DNA of 64,000 nt. It comes from Pedobacter chinensis. Lineage in GTDB: Bacteria; Bacteroidota; Bacteroidia; Sphingobacteriales; Sphingobacteriaceae. The stretch's first letter is position 1. Every line of letters starts with the position of its first letter. The stretch spans positions 1-64,000 of the forward strand of contig NZ_QPKV01000001.1 in the NCBI RefSeq assembly GCF_003339865.1, read 5' to 3'. This document shows positions 49,638-59,127 of this stretch, in pieces. The notes under the pieces were generated by a model, which was given only the letters and a program-made list of their open reading frames with translations, ran no database searches and was not told the origin of the DNA. The position numbers were made by a program, and so were the translations under genes.

Positions 49638-52022
49638 ATGGAAGATCAAAATAACATTGCAACCAAAGCATTGTGTTATCACTGTGGAGAAGATCTGCCC
49701 AAGCTTAGCTATTCAATTGACGATAAAAATTTCTGTTGCGCAGGCTGTCGTGGCGTTTATAAAATTCTGTCAGAAAACAATCTTTGCAACTATTATTTAT
49801 ACAACAACAATCCTGGCCGGCAGCTAAAAGAAGAAAGCCATCTTGAATATCTGGATGAACCAAACATTATTGCTCAACTGTTGGATTACAGACATGAAAG
49901 TTCAAGTATTATTACCTTTTACATTCCTGCAATTCACTGCAGTTCATGTATATGGTTGTTGGAACATCTTTATAAAATCAATCCCGCCATATTTAGCTCC
50001 CGAATAGATTTCCTTAAAAAACAGGTTACGATCAGTTTTAATCACGAAGAAATTTCTTTAAGAGAACTTGTAGAAACACTGAATAAAATAGGATATGAAC
50101 CTTTAATCAGTCTTCAGGATGTTGTAAAAGAACATAGCAGTTCTGTAGATAAAGCGCTTGTGCTTAAAATTGCTGTTGCCGGATTTTTGATGGGCAACGT
50201 AATGCTCTTCAGCTTTCCTGAATATTTCGGGCTTTCTGGTTTGGAAAAACAGTTTCAATATTTATTTGGTTGGCTGAATCTTGCTTTCTCTATTCCTGCC
50301 ACATTTTATTGCGGCCGGGATTATTTTGTTTCGGCAATTACCAGCTTAAGGCATAAACACATCAATCTCGATACACCTTTAGCATTAATTATTGCAGTAT
50401 TGTTTTTTAGAACAGCTTTTGAAGTTATTTTTAACACAGGGCCAGGTTTTGCCGACACACTTACAGGTTTGGTGTTTTTGCTTTTAATGGGCAAATGGCT
50501 AAAGCAACGTACCTATCATCATATTTCTTTTGACAGGGATTACCGTTCCTATTTTCCAATTGCAGTAACAACAATTCAGGATGGAAAAGAGAAACCCGTT
50601 TCTATAAATGAAGTTAAAATTGGCGATCGTTTGTGGATTAGAAACGGAGAGCTTGTTCCTGCAGATGCCATTTTAATGAAAGGAGATGCCTGGATGGACA
50701 TGAGCTTTGTAACAGGAGAATCAGAACCTGTTCACAAAGTGTTGGGAGAAATTATTTATGCTGGTGGCAGGCAAACAACTGAAGCAATTGAGCTGGAAGT
50801 CATCAAACCTGTTTCGCAAAGTTACCTTACGGGCCTTTGGAATAATGAACATTATAAAAACAGCATCCAAAAAGAAACTTTTAATGATAGCATAGCCAAA
50901 TATTTTAGCCTGGGTGTGTTTATTATTGCATTTTCCGCAACTGCTTACTGGCTTTTTCAGCAAGATAGTCATAAGGCCTGGTCGGCATTTACAGCTGTTA
51001 TCATTGTAGCCTGCCCATGCGTTTTAGCTTTGAGCACACCTTTTACATTGTCGGCAATATTGTCTGTTTTTGATAAGAAAGGGTTTTACGTTAAAAATAC
51101 CGATGCGGTGGAGGAACTGGCCAAATGTGATGCTATCGTTTTTGATAAGACAGGAACATTAACCAGCACTGAAAATGCACAGATAACTTTCAGTGGTTCA
51201 TTGGATGATGGAGAAAAGATTCTTATTGCTTCTTTATTGAGGAATTCCAGCCATCCCTTAAGCAGGCATATTCTCAAAATATTAAACGTGGATGAATTTT
51301 GTTCATTGGAAGATTATCGGGAAGTACTGGGCAAAGGCTTAACCGCAAAAGTTGGTCATCATACTATTTATGCAGGACATCTATCGATGTTGCCTATCAC
51401 AGTAGAAAACATAAGTAAGTCTGGAGTACATATTGTAATTGACAGGGTTTATAAAGGTTACTTTGATATTGAACAAAAGTGGAGGCCAGGCTTGACACAC
51501 CTGATGTCAAAGTTATCTAAATACAAAATGCAGGTATTATCAGGAGATACTGATAGGGATTTGTGGATGTTGAAAACCATCTTTCCTAAATCTACCAGAA
51601 TAAAGTTTGGCCAAAGTCCGCATGAAAAACTTAACACCATTCTGGAACTACAACAAGGTGGCAGTAAAATAATGATGCTTGGTGATGGCTTAAATGATGC
51701 TGGTGCACTAAAACAGAGTAATTTCGGAATCGCATTAACTGATAATATCAACAACTTTACTCCTGGTTGCGATGCTATTTTAAAAGGTAGCTCACTCAAT
51801 GATCTTCCAGGTTTTATTCAGCTCAGTAAAGATGGACTGAAGATCATTAAAACCAGCTTTGCTATAGCAACGGCATATAATTGTATTGGGGTCTATTATG
51901 CGGTGCAGGGAACTTTGTATCCCTTGGTTGCAGCAGTGCTCATGCCCATCAGTACCGTTACCATTATCTGTTTTACCACATTCGCTACCCGAATTTTCGC
52001 CCGTAAAAACAAATTGATATGA
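49638..52022 (+). CDS. ccoI: Copper P1B-type ATPase of cbb3 oxidase assembly
   Basis: 794 residues. An N-terminal cysteine-rich cap (CYHCGEDLP, FCCAGCRGVY) precedes an HMA-like domain with HCSSCIW (Cys101/Cys104). About eight membrane helices with CPC (459-461) follow; DKTGTLT has Asp503, and GDGLNDAGALKQSNFGIALT is near the end. It moves copper for the CuB site of cbb3 oxidase. It overlaps ccoS. Confidence 0.95.
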   Translation: MEDQNNIATKALCYHCGEDLPKLSYSIDDKNFCCAGCRGVYKILSENNLCNYYLYNNNPGRQLKEESHLEYLDEPNIIAQLLDYRHESSSIITFYIPAIHCSSCIWLLEHLYKINPAIFSSRIDFLKKQVTISFNHEEISLRELVETLNKIGYEPLISLQDVVKEHSSSVDKALVLKIAVAGFLMGNVMLFSFPEYFGLSGLEKQFQYLFGWLNLAFSIPATFYCGRDYFVSAITSLRHKHINLDTPLALIIAVLFFRTAFEVIFNTGPGFADTLTGLVFLLLMGKWLKQRTYHHISFDRDYRSYFPIAVTTIQDGKEKPVSINEVKIGDRLWIRNGELVPADAILMKGDAWMDMSFVTGESEPVHKVLGEIIYAGGRQTTEAIELEVIKPVSQSYLTGLWNNEHYKNSIQKETFNDSIAKYFSLGVFIIAFSATAYWLFQQDSHKAWSAFTAVIIVACPCVLALSTPFTLSAILSVFDKKGFYVKNTDAVEELAKCDAIVFDKTGTLTSTENAQITFSGSLDDGEKILIASLLRNSSHPLSRHILKILNVDEFCSLEDYREVLGKGLTAKVGHHTIYAGHLSMLPITVENISKSGVHIVIDRVYKGYFDIEQKWRPGLTHLMSKLSKYKMQVLSGDTDRDLWMLKTIFPKSTRIKFGQSPHEKLNTILELQQGGSKIMMLGDGLNDAGALKQSNFGIALTDNINNFTPGCDAILKGSSLNDLPGFIQLSKDGLKIIKTSFAIATAYNCIGVYYAVQGTLYPLVAAVLMPISTVTIICFTTFATRIFARKNKLI

Positions 52023-52198
52023 ACATTCTGTATTTTTTAGTTGGCTCAAGTGTCCTGATGGCACTTATTTTTCTTGGTGCATTTTTTTGGGCATATAAAA
52101 CTGGTCAAAATGATGATGTCCACACACCAGGAATCAGAATCCTTTTTGATGATGAACCTCAAAACGAAAAAAGTGAAGAAGATCACTTTTACAACTAA
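52019..52198 (+). CDS. ccoS: Cbb3 oxidase maturation protein CcoS
   Basis: 59 residues: MNILYFLVGSSVLMALIFLG, then AFFWAYKTGQNDD. One membrane helix and the conserved W-A-x-K-x-G-Q-[FN]-D-D motif of CcoS. Its start overlaps the ccoI stop (ATGA). It is needed for copper/haem insertion into CcoN in other bacteria. Confidence 0.92.
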   Translation: MNILYFLVGSSVLMALIFLGAFFWAYKTGQNDDVHTPGIRILFDDEPQNEKSEEDHFYN

Positions 52199-52230
52199 TT
52201 TCTATCATCCTTCAACAGCCAGGGGCTAAA

Positions 52231-52238
52231 TACCTTTG
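52231..52238 (+). promoter_or_regulatory. -7 box before ccoN
   Basis: TACCTTTG fits TAnnTTTG, 36 bp before the ccoNO start. No clear -33 TTG is seen, so the promoter may need an activator. Confidence 0.45.
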
Positions 52239-52273
52239 GTGCATCAAAACAAACAAAACTTTTCCTTTCTATT

Positions 52274-54415
52274 ATGCAGTTAGAAAAATTTACTTACGAT
52301 AACAAGATTGTCAGAAACTTCGGTATCGCCACCCTCGTTTGGGGAATTGTAGGAATGACCGTGGGCTTACTTGCCGCCATGCAGCTGTTTAAACCAGCAA
52401 TGAATTTGGGCAACCAATACACTACGTTCGGGCGAATCAGGCCATTGCATACAAATGCGGTCATATTCGCCTTTGTTGGTAATGCCATTTTTATGGGCGT
52501 ATATTATTCACTCCAACGCCTGTTAAAAGCAAGAATGTTCAGCGATCTGCTGAGTAAAATTCATTTTTGGGGATGGCAACTCATTATAGTTGCTGCCGCA
52601 ATTACACTTCCACTAGGTATTACTACTTCACATGAATATGCCGAGTTGGAATGGCCGATTGATATTGCCATAACCGTTATTTGGGTGGTTTTTGGCGTTA
52701 ACATGTTCGGTACAATTATTAAAAGAAGAGAGCGACATTTGTATGTAGCCATTTGGTTCTACATAGCAACATTTGTAACCATTGCGGTTTTGCACATTGT
52801 AAATTCCTTTGAACTGCCCATTTCTTTTCTGAAAAGTTATTATGTATACGCGGGCGTACAGGATGCGCTGGTACAATGGTGGTATGGACACAATGCTGTT
52901 GCATTTTTCTTAACCACACCATATTTAGGTATGATGTATTATTTCTTGCCTAAAATGGCTAACCGACCAGTTTACTCCTATAAACTGAGTATCCTTCACT
53001 TTTGGTCATTAATTTTTATTTACATCTGGGCGGGTCCGCACCACTTGCTTTATACTTCACTACCAGGTTGGGCACAATCATTAGGCGTAGCATTTTCAAT
53101 TATGCTTATTGCACCAAGCTGGGGAGGGATGATTAACGGTTTGCTCACCCTGCGTGGAGCCTGGGATAAAGTTCGTGAAGATGTTACGCTTAAATTTATG
53201 GTGGTTGCCTTAACTGCTTATGGAATGGCAACTTTCGAAGGGCCGATGTTATCCCTCAAACAAATCAATGGAATAGCACATTTTACCGACTGGATCGTTG
53301 CTCACGTGCACGTTGGCGCACTGGGTTGGAATGGTTTCTTAACATTTGGTGTATTATACTGGCTAATTCCAAGAATTTATAAAACACAATTATATTCTAA
53401 AAAGCTGGCGGGTTTCCATTTCTGGATTGGCACCTTGGGGATTTTGTTTTATGCAGTTCCAATGTATTGGGCAGGTTTTACCCAAGGGTTAATGTGGAAA
53501 GAATTTACACCAGAAGGACTCCTTAAATACCCAAACTTCTTAGCCACAACTTTGCAGATTATTCCAATGCACGTGTTAAGGTCAATTGGTGGGGCTTTGT
53601 ATTTAGCTGGCGTAATCGCAATGACCTATAACCTTGCAAAAACCATGCGTGGTGCAAAACTTGTTGCAAACGAGCCAGCTGAGGCCATGCCTTTATCAAA
53701 AGAAATTGTAGATAGTTCTTCAGCTGATAAAGCCTGGCACAGGGTACTGGAACGTAAACCGATGAAGTTTATGGTGCTGTCACTAATTATCATTCTGATT
53801 GGAGGAATGGTAGAAATGATGCCGACTTTTACCATTAAATCAAACGTGCCAACAATTGCCAGTGTAAAACCTTATTCTGCACTTGAATTGCAAGGAAGAG
53901 ATTTGTACATCAGAGAAGGATGTGTAAGCTGCCACTCACAAACCGTTCGTCCTTTCCGTTCAGAAACGGAGCGTTACGGAGAGTACAGCAAGGCAGGAGA
54001 ATTTGTTTACGATCATCCGTTTTTATGGGGAAGTAAAAGAACAGGACCAGATTTACACCGCGTTGGCGGAAAATATTCTGATGCCTGGCATTATAATCAC
54101 TTAATTGACCCGACTTCGATGTCACCCGGAAGTATTATGCCATCCTATCCATGGTTAACAGAGCAAAAACTTGATATTTCAACAACGGCATCAAAAATTA
54201 AAGCGATGCAAACTTTGGGTGTTCCTTATGCTGAAGGTTATGATAAAAAAGCTAATGATGAGTTAATGGTTCAGGCTGAAAAAATTTCTGCAGAACTTAA
54301 ACAGAACAATATTAATGTAAAAAGCGACCGCGAAATCATCGCAATAATTGCCTACTTACAACGATTGGGTACTGATATTAAAGCAAATAAACAAGAGATT
54401 CCATCTAATCAATAA
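52274..54415 (+). CDS. ccoNO: Cbb3-type cytochrome c oxidase, fused subunits I and II
   Basis: 713 residues. Residues 1-470 are CcoN with 12 or more membrane helices and the haem/CuB histidines (HTNAVIFAFVGN, WYGHNAVAFFLTTPYLGMMY, GPHHLLY, HVHVGALGWNGFLTFGVLY). Residues about 500-700 are CcoO: one membrane helix and a haem-c site CVSCH (Cys550-Cys553-His554), with RTGPDLHRVGGKY and SPGSIMPSYPW. The fusion of ccoN and ccoO is typical of Bacteroidota. It is the catalytic core of the high-affinity terminal oxidase. Confidence 0.96.
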   Translation: MQLEKFTYDNKIVRNFGIATLVWGIVGMTVGLLAAMQLFKPAMNLGNQYTTFGRIRPLHTNAVIFAFVGNAIFMGVYYSLQRLLKARMFSDLLSKIHFWGWQLIIVAAAITLPLGITTSHEYAELEWPIDIAITVIWVVFGVNMFGTIIKRRERHLYVAIWFYIATFVTIAVLHIVNSFELPISFLKSYYVYAGVQDALVQWWYGHNAVAFFLTTPYLGMMYYFLPKMANRPVYSYKLSILHFWSLIFIYIWAGPHHLLYTSLPGWAQSLGVAFSIMLIAPSWGGMINGLLTLRGAWDKVREDVTLKFMVVALTAYGMATFEGPMLSLKQINGIAHFTDWIVAHVHVGALGWNGFLTFGVLYWLIPRIYKTQLYSKKLAGFHFWIGTLGILFYAVPMYWAGFTQGLMWKEFTPEGLLKYPNFLATTLQIIPMHVLRSIGGALYLAGVIAMTYNLAKTMRGAKLVANEPAEAMPLSKEIVDSSSADKAWHRVLERKPMKFMVLSLIIILIGGMVEMMPTFTIKSNVPTIASVKPYSALELQGRDLYIREGCVSCHSQTVRPFRSETERYGEYSKAGEFVYDHPFLWGSKRTGPDLHRVGGKYSDAWHYNHLIDPTSMSPGSIMPSYPWLTEQKLDISTTASKIKAMQTLGVPYAEGYDKKANDELMVQAEKISAELKQNNINVKSDREIIAIIAYLQRLGTDIKANKQEIPSNQ

Positions 54416-54419
54416 AATT

Positions 54420-54602
54420 ATGTTCAACCAGATCAAAAACTTAGCTGGGGGAGAAATTTACCTCATCAGCTCGCTGCTTATGTTCATGGTGTTTTTTTTA
54501 ATCGTGGGTGTTTACCTGATCAAACTAAGCAAAAAGCATGTCGAAATCATGAGCAATATGCCTATTCAAGAAAATCAAACCGAAGCACATGAAGAAGATT
54601 AA
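54420..54602 (+). CDS. ccoQ: CcoQ-like small subunit
   Basis: 60 residues with one membrane helix (YLISSLLMFMVFFLIVGVYL), start ATG 4 bp after the ccoNO stop and end overlapping ccoP. Sequence conservation is weak, so the name follows position and topology. Confidence 0.75.
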   Translation: MFNQIKNLAGGEIYLISSLLMFMVFFLIVGVYLIKLSKKHVEIMSNMPIQENQTEAHEED

Positions 54603-55551
54603 ATTCGCCATATTATTCATGATTTTATCATCAACTGTTTATGCTGCAGATGAAAAAGCCGTTGCAGTAAACACTGGTCCGGGTTTAGGGCTTAGCCAAT
54701 CGGAAATGCTGATCGTCATTCTGGTGATATTTGCTTTCGTTCTGCTTTTTGTTTCTATTACCTTACTTAATGCATTTAAGGTTATGTACCGGGAGCAGTT
54801 GAACCCTACACCATATTCAGTACCTGTAAAAGAACCGGTATTGGATTATGAAGCCTGGTTAGGTCAAAAGAAAAACAAACCATCGGTTTGGGAGAAACTT
54901 TTGAGTTTAAAACCAATTGAGCAAGAAAAAGATCTGGAAATTGATCATGCCTATGATGGCATAAAAGAACTCAATAATCCTGTACCAGCATGGTTTAATG
55001 TTTTGTTTTTCGGAACAGTGATTTTCGCCGCCGGTTATCTGTTTTATTATCATATTGGTGGTTACGGTGATTTACAGGATCAGGAATATGTAAATGAAAT
55101 GGTTAAGGCACAACAGGAAAAAGCTGCCTTCCTTGAAAAATCTTCCAATACAATTGATGAAAATTCAGTAAAATTTGATAATACACAAACGGTATTGGAG
55201 GAGGGAAGAGGGATTTTTAACAGCAATTGTGCGGTTTGCCATGGAGATAAAGGACAAGGTATTATTGGTCCAAATTTAACCGATGAATTTTGGCTTCACG
55301 GAGGCGGAATTAACAATATCTTCAAAACCATAAAATATGGTGTTCCCGATAAAGGAATGATCAGTTGGGAAAAAAACCTGAGTCCAAAGCAGATCAGTGC
55401 AGTTTCGAATTTTATCATGTCATTAAAAGATACAAAACCAGTTGGAGCAAAAGCACCTCAGGGAGAAAAGTATGAAGAAAAAGATCCGCAGGATAATGAG
55501 ATGAAAAGTGTTAAAGATAGTTTGAGCAAAACAGATGCTACAAAAGAATAA
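54589..55551 (+). CDS. ccoP: Cbb3-type cytochrome c oxidase subunit III, single-haem form
   Basis: 320 residues. A signal-like first helix (MKKIKFAILFMILSSTVYAA), a second (about 42-62) and a third (about 130-152; PVPAWFNVLFFGTVIFAAGY) precede one cytochrome-c domain with CAVCHGD (Cys214-Cys217-His218), GPNLTDEFWLHGGGINN and the Met ligand in KGMISW. Proteobacterial CcoP has two haems; this one has one, as is usual in this phylum. Confidence 0.93.
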   Translation: MKKIKFAILFMILSSTVYAADEKAVAVNTGPGLGLSQSEMLIVILVIFAFVLLFVSITLLNAFKVMYREQLNPTPYSVPVKEPVLDYEAWLGQKKNKPSVWEKLLSLKPIEQEKDLEIDHAYDGIKELNNPVPAWFNVLFFGTVIFAAGYLFYYHIGGYGDLQDQEYVNEMVKAQQEKAAFLEKSSNTIDENSVKFDNTQTVLEEGRGIFNSNCAVCHGDKGQGIIGPNLTDEFWLHGGGINNIFKTIKYGVPDKGMISWEKNLSPKQISAVSNFIMSLKDTKPVGAKAPQGEKYEEKDPQDNEMKSVKDSLSKTDATKE

Positions 55552-56914
55552 ACAGAAAACCAAAGGCAGTGGCAGGGATTTTCTTTATCCTAAAAAACCA
55601 TCTGGCAAATTATATAACCGCCGCAAATGGGTAAGTTATGTATTGCTGCTGCTTTTATTTTCTTGTCCTTTTGTAAAATTGAATGGAGAACAATTGGTCT
55701 TGCTCAATTTCTTAGAACGAAAGTTTGTGTTCTTTGGCTTAATGTTTACCCCACAGGATTTTTACCTCTTTGCATTGGCAATGCTCATCTTCATGATGTT
55801 TATTGTTTGTTTTACGGTGGTGTTAGGCAGGCTCTGGTGCGGTTGGGCCTGCCCGCAAACTATTTTTATGGAAATGGTTTTCAGGCGAATTGAATACTGG
55901 ATTGAAGGAGACGCCAATAAACAGAAAAAACTGGACGCTCAAAGCTGGAATGGGGAAAAGATAATCAAGAAAGGAAGCAAGCACTTTGTTTTTTTATTGA
56001 TTTCTTTTTTCATTGCCAATACTTTTCTAGCCTATATCATAGGTGCTGATGTATTGGTGAAAATTATTACTGAACCTGTTACTCTTCACGTTTCTGGTTT
56101 TGCATCCATTTGTTTATTTACCTTGATTTTTTATGGGGTATTTGCTTATGTCAGGGAGATAGTTTGTACAGTGATTTGCCCTTATGGCAGGTTACAAGGT
56201 GTTTTACTTGATAATCAAAGCCTGGTTGTTGCTTATGATTTTTCGCGTGGAGAGCCACGTGGTCATCTTCAAAAAAATAATGCGGGGAACATTAAGGGTG
56301 ATTGCATCGACTGTAATTTATGTGTGCAGGTTTGTCCAACAGGAATTGATATCAGAAAAGGCACACAGTTAGAGTGTGTGAATTGTACAGCTTGTATTGA
56401 TGCCTGCAACGAGGTTATGCCTAAAATCAATAAACCAGAAAATTTAATCGGATTCTACAATCAGGATTTTGTACAACACCGCAAGCCTTATAAAATCAGT
56501 TTGAAATCTTATGGTTATGCTGCTGTTCTTTTTGTAGTGGTAATGATTTTTTCATCGCTCATTTATAAAAGGGAAGATGTGCAAACAACGGTTTTAAGAG
56601 CAAGTGGAACGCTTTATCAAACCAGAGGTAATCAGGAAACGAGTAATCTTTACAATGCTGAGTTGATCAATAAAACGAATAAACCCATGAATTTTCAATT
56701 TAAATCAAAAAATAAAGGAGATAAAATTGAATTTATTCAAGCCGCTGGTGTATTACCAAAAGAGGGAAGTGCACAAGTTACTTTCTTCCTTGTCAGAAAA
56801 AATAAAACAATAAAAAAATATAAAACTGAAGTCGTATTTGAGGTTTTGGTAGATGGTAAGGTTATTAGCGAGGCCAGTACAAGTTTTTTTGCACAGCCTG
56901 AGTTTAATGATTGA
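55535..56914 (+). CDS. ccoG: Cbb3 oxidase accessory protein CcoG (FixG)
   Basis: 459 residues. About five membrane helices, LWCGWACPQTIFMEMVFRRI, and two 4Fe-4S sites: CIDCNLCVQVCPTGIDIRKG and CVNCTACIDACNEVMPKI. A C-terminal Ig-like domain follows (FixG_C; about 355-450). It is thought to reduce copper for oxidase assembly. It overlaps ccoP by 17 bp. Confidence 0.95.
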   Translation: MLQKNKQKTKGSGRDFLYPKKPSGKLYNRRKWVSYVLLLLLFSCPFVKLNGEQLVLLNFLERKFVFFGLMFTPQDFYLFALAMLIFMMFIVCFTVVLGRLWCGWACPQTIFMEMVFRRIEYWIEGDANKQKKLDAQSWNGEKIIKKGSKHFVFLLISFFIANTFLAYIIGADVLVKIITEPVTLHVSGFASICLFTLIFYGVFAYVREIVCTVICPYGRLQGVLLDNQSLVVAYDFSRGEPRGHLQKNNAGNIKGDCIDCNLCVQVCPTGIDIRKGTQLECVNCTACIDACNEVMPKINKPENLIGFYNQDFVQHRKPYKISLKSYGYAAVLFVVVMIFSSLIYKREDVQTTVLRASGTLYQTRGNQETSNLYNAELINKTNKPMNFQFKSKNKGDKIEFIQAAGVLPKEGSAQVTFFLVRKNKTIKKYKTEVVFEVLVDGKVISEASTSFFAQPEFND

Positions 56915-56978
56915 GAGGCGAATGATTGAATGAGCGGATGACTGAATGAGTGATCTGATAATATTAAATAAAGAGTAT

Positions 56979-57407
56979 ATGAACTGGGGAACGAAAATAG
57001 TATTGGGCATGGCAACTTTTATGCTCTTCATCATTGCTATGGCAAGTTATATGTTTTATGTGCACGGCCGTGATGCCTTGATCGAAGATGATTACTATGA
57101 ACAAGGGATTAACTACAATAAAGAATTTGATGCAACACAACATACTTTAAATGCTGATGCCGAACCTGAAATAAAGCTTTTGCCACAACAAATTGTGATT
57201 AAAATGAAAGATTCTGCAAGTTATGAGTTGTTTCTAAAAAGAGCATCGAACAATGTTGATGACAAAAAATATACAGGTAATACAATAAGTAATGCTAATC
57301 TGATTCTGATTAACAGAACTGACTTGCCTAAAGGCTTGTGGTTCTTAAAACTACAATGGCAGGTTAACGGAAAGGATTTTATGTTTAAAAGAAATCTCAC
57401 TTTATAA
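56979..57407 (+). CDS. fixH: FixH/CcoH-family protein
   Basis: 142 residues from the ATG at 56979, preceded by an AAAGAG run; the longer open frame from 56946 runs through a repeat-like gaatga segment. One membrane helix (about 6-26: VLGMATFMLFIIAMASYMFY) and the FixH signature HGRDALIEDDYYEQGINYNK. It acts in assembly of cbb3 oxidase. It overlaps the next start by one base. Confidence 0.9.
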   Translation: MNWGTKIVLGMATFMLFIIAMASYMFYVHGRDALIEDDYYEQGINYNKEFDATQHTLNADAEPEIKLLPQQIVIKMKDSASYELFLKRASNNVDDKKYTGNTISNANLILINRTDLPKGLWFLKLQWQVNGKDFMFKRNLTL

Positions 57408-58105
57408 TGGATTTTCTACCGCTGGCTTTTTTAATGGGACTTTTCGGGAGCTTGCATTGTGCTGTAATGTGCGGTCCAATCATGCTTAGTTTTCCAATTG
57501 GGAAAACCCGCAACCTCCATTCGGTTTTTCAGCTTTTTCTTTATCAGTTGGGGCGAATACTAATTTATACTTTGCTCGGCTTTTTGGTGGGACTTTTGGG
57601 GAGTACAATTAGGATCTTCAGCGATCAAAGGGTGCTGAGTGTTGGTGTCGGAGTTTTACTGTTATTATTTGCGTTATTACAATTTCGGGAACATTACCGA
57701 AATAAATTTTCAATATGGCAATCCAATTTTTTTAGTCCACTTGGAAAATTAATGGCCAGAGTTTATAACAAGCCTTATTGGGGTTTTGTCGCAGGTTTAA
57801 TTAATGGTTTAGTACCCTGCGGAATGGTTTATCTGGCGCTCTCCACTGCTTTAAATGCCACTAATATCCAATCTGCAGCTACTTTTATGTTTTTGTTTGG
57901 CTTAGGTACAGCGCCATTAATGCTGATGATTTCATTGGGAGGGATTTATCTCAAAAAATATATCCGTTTTAACACACAAACACTTGTACCCTGGTTTATG
58001 GCTTTTATAGGGTTGGTATTCATTTTACGGGCAGCAGAATTAGGTATTCCATTTCTTTCTCCGCACACAACAAATAGTTTTGGAGCAGCTGGTTTGTGCA
58101 GATAG
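57407..58105 (+). CDS. SafE/TauE-like membrane protein of oxidase maturation
   Basis: 232 residues, six or seven helices with paired CGP-type motifs: GSLHCAVMCGPIMLSFPIG and GLVNGLVPCGMVYLALSTAL. Members of this group sit at the end of cco operons and are linked to copper or thiol supply (CcdA-like), though substrate is not shown. Overlaps fixH by one base (taATG). Confidence 0.88.
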   Translation: MDFLPLAFLMGLFGSLHCAVMCGPIMLSFPIGKTRNLHSVFQLFLYQLGRILIYTLLGFLVGLLGSTIRIFSDQRVLSVGVGVLLLLFALLQFREHYRNKFSIWQSNFFSPLGKLMARVYNKPYWGFVAGLINGLVPCGMVYLALSTALNATNIQSAATFMFLFGLGTAPLMLMISLGGIYLKKYIRFNTQTLVPWFMAFIGLVFILRAAELGIPFLSPHTTNSFGAAGLCR

Positions 58106-58405
58106 TTGCAAAAATAAGCTTAAATTTATTTGTCAGGTTGCCCATTCAAATACTCAGCTACATAAATAAAGCTCAAGATATTTAGAAAGATTGTAATAAA
58201 GGGCAGGGTAGGTATTTCAAAAAAGCTACTGTTTTGCTTTCCAAATTGTAAAAATGTCTGCCTGTCATGATTTTATTTTGTCAAAATGAAATCTCATAAA
58301 AAATAATTAATCCAGAAAAATTGATTTTCGACCGTTTAAACAGAGATTTTATAAGCGATAAATTTCATTTGACAATTGAATGATTATCAATTTCTGAAAT
58401 GGTTC
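58106..58405. other. Gap between the oxidase operon and the tetR gene
   Basis: AT-rich. It should hold the end of the cco operon and the tetR promoter (TACATTTG -7 box at 58406-58413). A minus-strand open run of about 45 codons without a start codon was seen and is not called. Confidence 0.4.
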
Positions 58406-58415
58406 TACATTTGCT

Positions 58416-58438
58416 TAACGGTGTTAGATTATTTACAC
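58416..58438. promoter_or_regulatory. Candidate TetR operator, tetR promoter
   Basis: The 23-bp sequence starting taacggtgttagattattta is 20/23 identical to 59078-59100. Arms GGTGT and ACACC (58420-58424, 58435-58439) are inverted around a 10-bp centre. It lies right after the TACATTTG -7 box, so binding would block transcription start. Confidence 0.75.
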
Positions 58439-58452
58439 CTTATATTCCAGTC

Positions 58453-59058
58453 ATGGGAAGTAAAGAAAGAATTCTACGTTTAAAAGATGAAACCAGAACA
58501 AAAATTCTGGATGCGGCCTTAAATATTGTACAAACAGAAGGTTGGCAGGCATTGAGTATGCGTAAAATTGCTGACCAGATCGAATATACTGCACCAATTA
58601 TTTACGAATATTTTCCAAATAAAGATGGAATTTTAGTGGAGTTAACCAGAAGAGGTTATCTGATTCTGGCAAAAGACATTCGTGAAGCCAGAGATAAACA
58701 CATTGCTCCGGAAGATAAAATGGAAGCCATGTGGGTTGCTTACTGGAATTTCGCTTTTACGCATAAAGAATTTTATCAGTTGATGTACGGTGTGGATATG
58801 GTTTGTTGCAACGTTAAAAATTCAATGCCTGAAGCTGAAAATGTTAGTACAATGCTGGGCGATGTAATAGAATCGCTATTCACTAAGAAACCGGTTTCCG
58901 AAGATGACATCTGCATGAAATATTACACTTACTGGTCTATCATTCACGGTTTAATTTCAATCAATTTGGTGCGTCCGAATGGAAGAACCACTGATGAATT
59001 AAATCAGCAAATATTAAAAGATGCCATTAAGGGCATTACATTATCTATTAATAGCTAA
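58453..59058 (+). CDS. TetR-family regulator of the RND efflux operon
   Basis: 201 residues from the ATG of MGSKERILRLKDETRTKILD; a longer start at 58399 would place the operator inside the gene. HTH 15-60: ILDAALNIVQTEGWQALSMR, KIADQIEYTAPIIYEYFPNK. The C-terminal ligand domain (70-195) is unspecific, with vicinal Cys-Cys (MVCCNVKN). The neighbouring efflux operon and shared operator make it the likely repressor of both. Confidence 0.92.
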   Translation: MGSKERILRLKDETRTKILDAALNIVQTEGWQALSMRKIADQIEYTAPIIYEYFPNKDGILVELTRRGYLILAKDIREARDKHIAPEDKMEAMWVAYWNFAFTHKEFYQLMYGVDMVCCNVKNSMPEAENVSTMLGDVIESLFTKKPVSEDDICMKYYTYWSIIHGLISINLVRPNGRTTDELNQQILKDAIKGITLSINS

Positions 59059-59077
59059 TTTTTTTTAAAATCTAATT

Positions 59078-59100
59078 TAACACTGTTAGATTATTTATAC
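59078..59100. promoter_or_regulatory. Candidate TetR operator, efflux promoter
   Basis: The second copy of the 23-bp sequence (starts taacactgttagattattta), 28 bp before the membrane fusion gene. Confidence 0.75.
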
Positions 59101-59127
59101 ACTATAAATCACAATAAATTTAATCAT

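Noticed and set aside
56915..56978. The gaatga-type short repeats before fixH as a regulatory array
   Set aside because: Only three or four imperfect copies in about 40 bases (gaatgattgaatgag, gactgaatgag); too little to separate from chance.
58140..58280. A minus-strand open run of about 45 codons ending YLNGQPDK
   Set aside because: It has no ATG, GTG or TTG start and no recognised relatives. It may be chance or the end of a lost gene.
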